Below are positions 5,238 through 7,384 of a stretch of DNA of 7,384 nucleotides, piece after piece (the stretch's first letter is position 1; each line of letters starts with the position of its first letter). The notes below the pieces were generated by a model that ran no database searches, was not told the origin of the DNA, and saw nothing but the letters and a program-made list of their open reading frames with translations. This DNA comes from an uncultured Clostridia bacterium (GTDB taxonomy: Bacteria; Bacillota; Clostridia; Oscillospirales; CAG-272). A program made the translations under genes and the position numbers. The DNA lies in contig CALGCW010000301.1 of NCBI GenBank assembly GCA_937884385.1, forward strand, positions 1 to 7,384, read 5' to 3'.

Positions 5238-6764
5238 ATGAGAGAAGTATTGATCGGCATTGCCATATTTTTAGCTGTAGTATTCGTCCTTTTGGTCGGG
5301 TTTTTAGTATGGGGACACGTGTGGGGGATGACTTACCAATACGATGCACCCGAAACAGTCACGCTCGAGGGTGAGAATACATACGAGACCGTGACCGCTG
5401 TCGGCAGAGGACTCTATGACGAGAACGGAAATCGCTTTGATATCAAGGGAATAAACTTCGGCAACCTCTTTATTGCAGAGGGCTGGATGACGGTAAACTC
5501 AATGGGAGCCCTTAAAAACGACGATGGCTCATACACCAAGATTAGCAACGACGGCAACGGCATCGTTGAGGAATATGAAGAGATCTATCAGGAAGAGATG
5601 GATGCTTGCTTGTCAAGATTTACCGACGAGCAGCTTGCGGCGTTGAATGATGCTTACTTTACCTCATATTGTACGGAGGCGGATTTTGCACTTATCAGCG
5701 AGCTTGGGCTTAACACAATCCGCTTGCCTATGTACTACAGAAACTTCCTTACTATACACGATAGGTACAGAGTGACCGACGAGGAGCTCTGCGCGCGTGA
5801 TTTTGATGAGATAGAGCTTGTCTTTGATAAGCTTGATACCTTCCTTGAGTATGCCAAGAAATACGATCTCAAGGTAATAATCGATATGCACGGCGTAATG
5901 GGAGGTCAGAGTGGCTTCGAGCATTGCGGCACGCGTGACATCGATTTTTGGGATAATGAAGAATATATCGAGTTTATGTGCGATCTTTGGAGAGCTATAG
6001 CGGAGCATTACGTTGACGACAGATCGGATCTTGCTTCTACTATACTTGCTTATGACCTTGTAAACGAGCCCACTAACAGAAATGAGATCGGTACGGGTCC
6101 GAAACAGTGGAGTGTAATGGACAGAATGTATGATGCGATCCGCGAGGTAGACGAGCATCACGTTATCTCCATTGAAGGTGTTTGGTTCCCGGTATCGCTT
6201 CCGAGTCCTGAAAAGTACGGTTGGGAAAACGTTCTCTATCAGTATCATTACTATAACTGGCCCTGGCAGGGAACCTCAAATGAGTTATATTATGCATTCG
6301 TTGGAGCTCTTTCCTCGATCTCTAACTTTGACGTTCCCAAGCTTGTGGGTGAATTCACATTCTTTGACAACACGGATGCTTGGGTAAAATATCTTAACAA
6401 ATACGATCAGTGGGGTTGGGGATGGACCATCTGGAGCTATAAGATGATATCCGTTGGATATTGGGATAACTCCTGGGGCCTTGTGGTTCAGAAGCTCCAC
6501 CTCTATAACAAGGACGGTCAGCTTACTGACGGCGATCCCACAAACGATAACCTTAAGCTTGATTTAAGGACTGCTTCCTACGAAGAGATCCTTGCCGCTT
6601 GGTCGGATCAGAAGACCGCGTGGGCAGGCGATGAGGGCGTTTATACCTTTATCGATAACGCGAACAAGACGGGTAACGACAAATATGCAACTACGTACAG
6701 GGCGCTGAAGGAATATTTCGATCAAGCGAAGTTTAAACCTAACGAAGGAATATTGTATGATTAA
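5238..6764 (+). CDS. Membrane-anchored glycoside hydrolase family 5 (cellulase/exo-1,3-glucanase-like)
   Basis: A retaining beta-glycosidase with a (beta/alpha)8 barrel, predicted to act outside the membrane on a beta-linked glucan or related glycan. It has 508 residues. One hydrophobic segment (about 4-26) is followed by no signal-peptidase site or lipobox, so it is an uncleaved anchor; a short linker follows to about 55. The GH5 signature residues are visible in order: R162 (IRLP), D216-M-H218-G, N276-E277-P278 with E277 the acid/base, H337 (YQYHYYNW), G371-E372-F373 with E372 the nucleophile, and W399 in the WGWGWTIWSYK strand. The long acidic stretch before IRLP (about 105-160) and the HG-x2-GGQSGF motif resemble exo-beta-1,3-glucanase-type GH5 members, but I cannot fix the subfamily or substrate. 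It overlaps the GH3 gene by 8 nt and is divergent from the sugar importer, supporting joint glycan use. Confidence 0.92.
   Translation: MREVLIGIAIFLAVVFVLLVGFLVWGHVWGMTYQYDAPETVTLEGENTYETVTAVGRGLYDENGNRFDIKGINFGNLFIAEGWMTVNSMGALKNDDGSYTKISNDGNGIVEEYEEIYQEEMDACLSRFTDEQLAALNDAYFTSYCTEADFALISELGLNTIRLPMYYRNFLTIHDRYRVTDEELCARDFDEIELVFDKLDTFLEYAKKYDLKVIIDMHGVMGGQSGFEHCGTRDIDFWDNEEYIEFMCDLWRAIAEHYVDDRSDLASTILAYDLVNEPTNRNEIGTGPKQWSVMDRMYDAIREVDEHHVISIEGVWFPVSLPSPEKYGWENVLYQYHYYNWPWQGTSNELYYAFVGALSSISNFDVPKLVGEFTFFDNTDAWVKYLNKYDQWGWGWTIWSYKMISVGYWDNSWGLVVQKLHLYNKDGQLTDGDPTNDNLKLDLRTASYEEILAAWSDQKTAWAGDEGVYTFIDNANKTGNDKYATTYRALKEYFDQAKFKPNEGILYD
6745..6749 (+). promoter_or_regulatory. Ribosome binding site of the GH3 gene, inside the GH5 coding end
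   Basis: AAGGA, 7 nt before the ATG at 6757, embedded in the last GH5 codons. It supports 6757 over the later in-frame ATG at 6778, which has no comparable site. Confidence 0.7.
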
Positions 6765-7384
6765 TGTAAACGAGATAATGGAAAAACTGACCCTTGAAGA
6801 GAAGGCTTGCCTTCTCTCGGGTCACAAATCCTGGCATACGAACAAGGTGTCAAGGGTAGGGCTTCCTTCCATATTTCTTACGGACGGCCCTCACGGACTT
6901 CGTAAGAAAAAGGAGGGTGATAAGGTAGCGGGACTTGGTCAGACCGAGCTTTCTACCTGCTTTCCCGCAGCCTGCACTACGGGAAGCTCGTGGAATAAGG
7001 ACTATCTTTACAGGATGGGACTTGCTATGGGTGAGGAGTGCAGATATTATAACGTAAATCTCATTCTCGGGCCTGCCGTCAATATCAAGAGAAATCCTCT
7101 CTGCGGCAGAAACTTTGAGTACTTCAGCGAGGATCCGCTTATCGCGGGTCAGCTTGGCGCAAAACTTACCCGAGGAATTGAGGATATGGGCGTGGGTACG
7201 AGTGTAAAGCACTTTGCCTGCAACAATAATGAAGCAAACCGCTATTTCGGTGACTCCATCGTTGATCAAAGAGCATACAGAGAGATATATCTTAAGGCGT
7301 TCGAGCCGATCATTAAAGAGGGAAGACCTCAAACGGTAATGTGCGCTTACAATAAAGTCAACGGAAGGTATGCAAGCGAAAACC
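6757..7384 (+). CDS. Glycoside hydrolase family 3, beta-glucosidase-like (C-terminus off the right edge)
   Basis: Family 3 exo-glycosidases release terminal beta-linked sugars from oligosaccharides. The 209 visible residues cover most of the N-terminal TIM-barrel domain of a protein usually 700-850 residues long. There is no signal peptide, so it is predicted cytoplasmic. Motifs seen: EKLTLEEKACLLSG (about 9-22), the substrate-binding TDGPHGLR (42-49, D43), the CGRNFEYFSEDP block (116-127, R118 and E125-D126), K151-H152-F153, and the ending AYNKVNGRYASEN. In the family the catalytic Asp of the SDW motif follows some 20-35 residues after that last motif, so it lies just beyond the window and cannot be confirmed. 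The 8-nt overlap with GH5 implies translational coupling. The sugar specificity (glucose, xylose or other) is not readable; beta-glucoside is inferred from the GH5 partner. Confidence 0.94.
   Translation, partial: MINVNEIMEKLTLEEKACLLSGHKSWHTNKVSRVGLPSIFLTDGPHGLRKKKEGDKVAGLGQTELSTCFPAACTTGSSWNKDYLYRMGLAMGEECRYYNVNLILGPAVNIKRNPLCGRNFEYFSEDPLIAGQLGAKLTRGIEDMGVGTSVKHFACNNNEANRYFGDSIVDQRAYREIYLKAFEPIIKEGRPQTVMCAYNKVNGRYASEN

Noticed and set aside
5664..6248. 194-codon - strand open frame inside the GH5 gene
   Set aside because: It overlaps the catalytic core of a well-supported GH5 gene, has no plausible product and no independent promoter or ribosome site.
6850..7332. 160-codon - strand open frame inside the GH3 gene
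   Set aside because: It overlaps conserved GH3 motifs on the other strand and has no recognisable features of its own.

Overview
The window looks like a piece of a Gram-positive (Bacillota, class Clostridia, probably gut or rumen Oscillospiraceae-like) chromosome. Reasons: purine-rich GGAGG-type ribosome sites, sigma-A-type -35/-10 boxes, an AT-rich intergenic region, a lipoprotein solute-binding protein, and an LplB/YtcP-type sugar ABC permease pair with no ATPase beside it. Taxonomy is inferred from gene style only.

Layout: two divergent operons leave a central AT-rich regulatory region of about 540 bp (4698-5237). Leftwards (- strand) run a six-helix membrane protein of unknown function resembling an ECF-type S component (4697-4089), an LplB-like permease (4044-2974), a YtcP-like permease (2961-2068, TTG start favoured) and a very large lipoprotein solute-binding protein (1993 to beyond the left edge). 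Rightwards (+ strand) run a membrane-anchored GH5 glycoside hydrolase (5238-6764) and, overlapping it by 8 nt, the N-terminal 209 codons of a cytoplasmic GH3 glycosidase (6757 to beyond the right edge).

Inferred working model: a compact Gram-positive beta-glucan or beta-glucoside utilisation locus. The surface-anchored GH5 cuts the glycan outside, the lipoprotein captures the oligosaccharide, the two permeases import it using an ATPase encoded elsewhere, and the GH3 enzyme cleaves it to monosaccharide in the cytoplasm. The substrate is not proven by the sequence.

The regulatory region is the most structured non-coding part. The rightward operon has a near-consensus promoter (TTGACA, 17 bp, TGG-TACAAT) overlapped by a GGTACA/TGTACC inverted repeat, a repressor-like arrangement. 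The leftward operon has a poor -35 with a 15-bp direct repeat (31-bp period) and an 18/20 palindrome directly upstream, an activator-like arrangement. Further palindromes lie between the two promoters. No regulator gene, RNA gene, CRISPR array, insertion sequence or convincing terminator is visible. I found no sign of a radically new system; the least explained parts are the leading membrane protein and the paired regulatory architecture.
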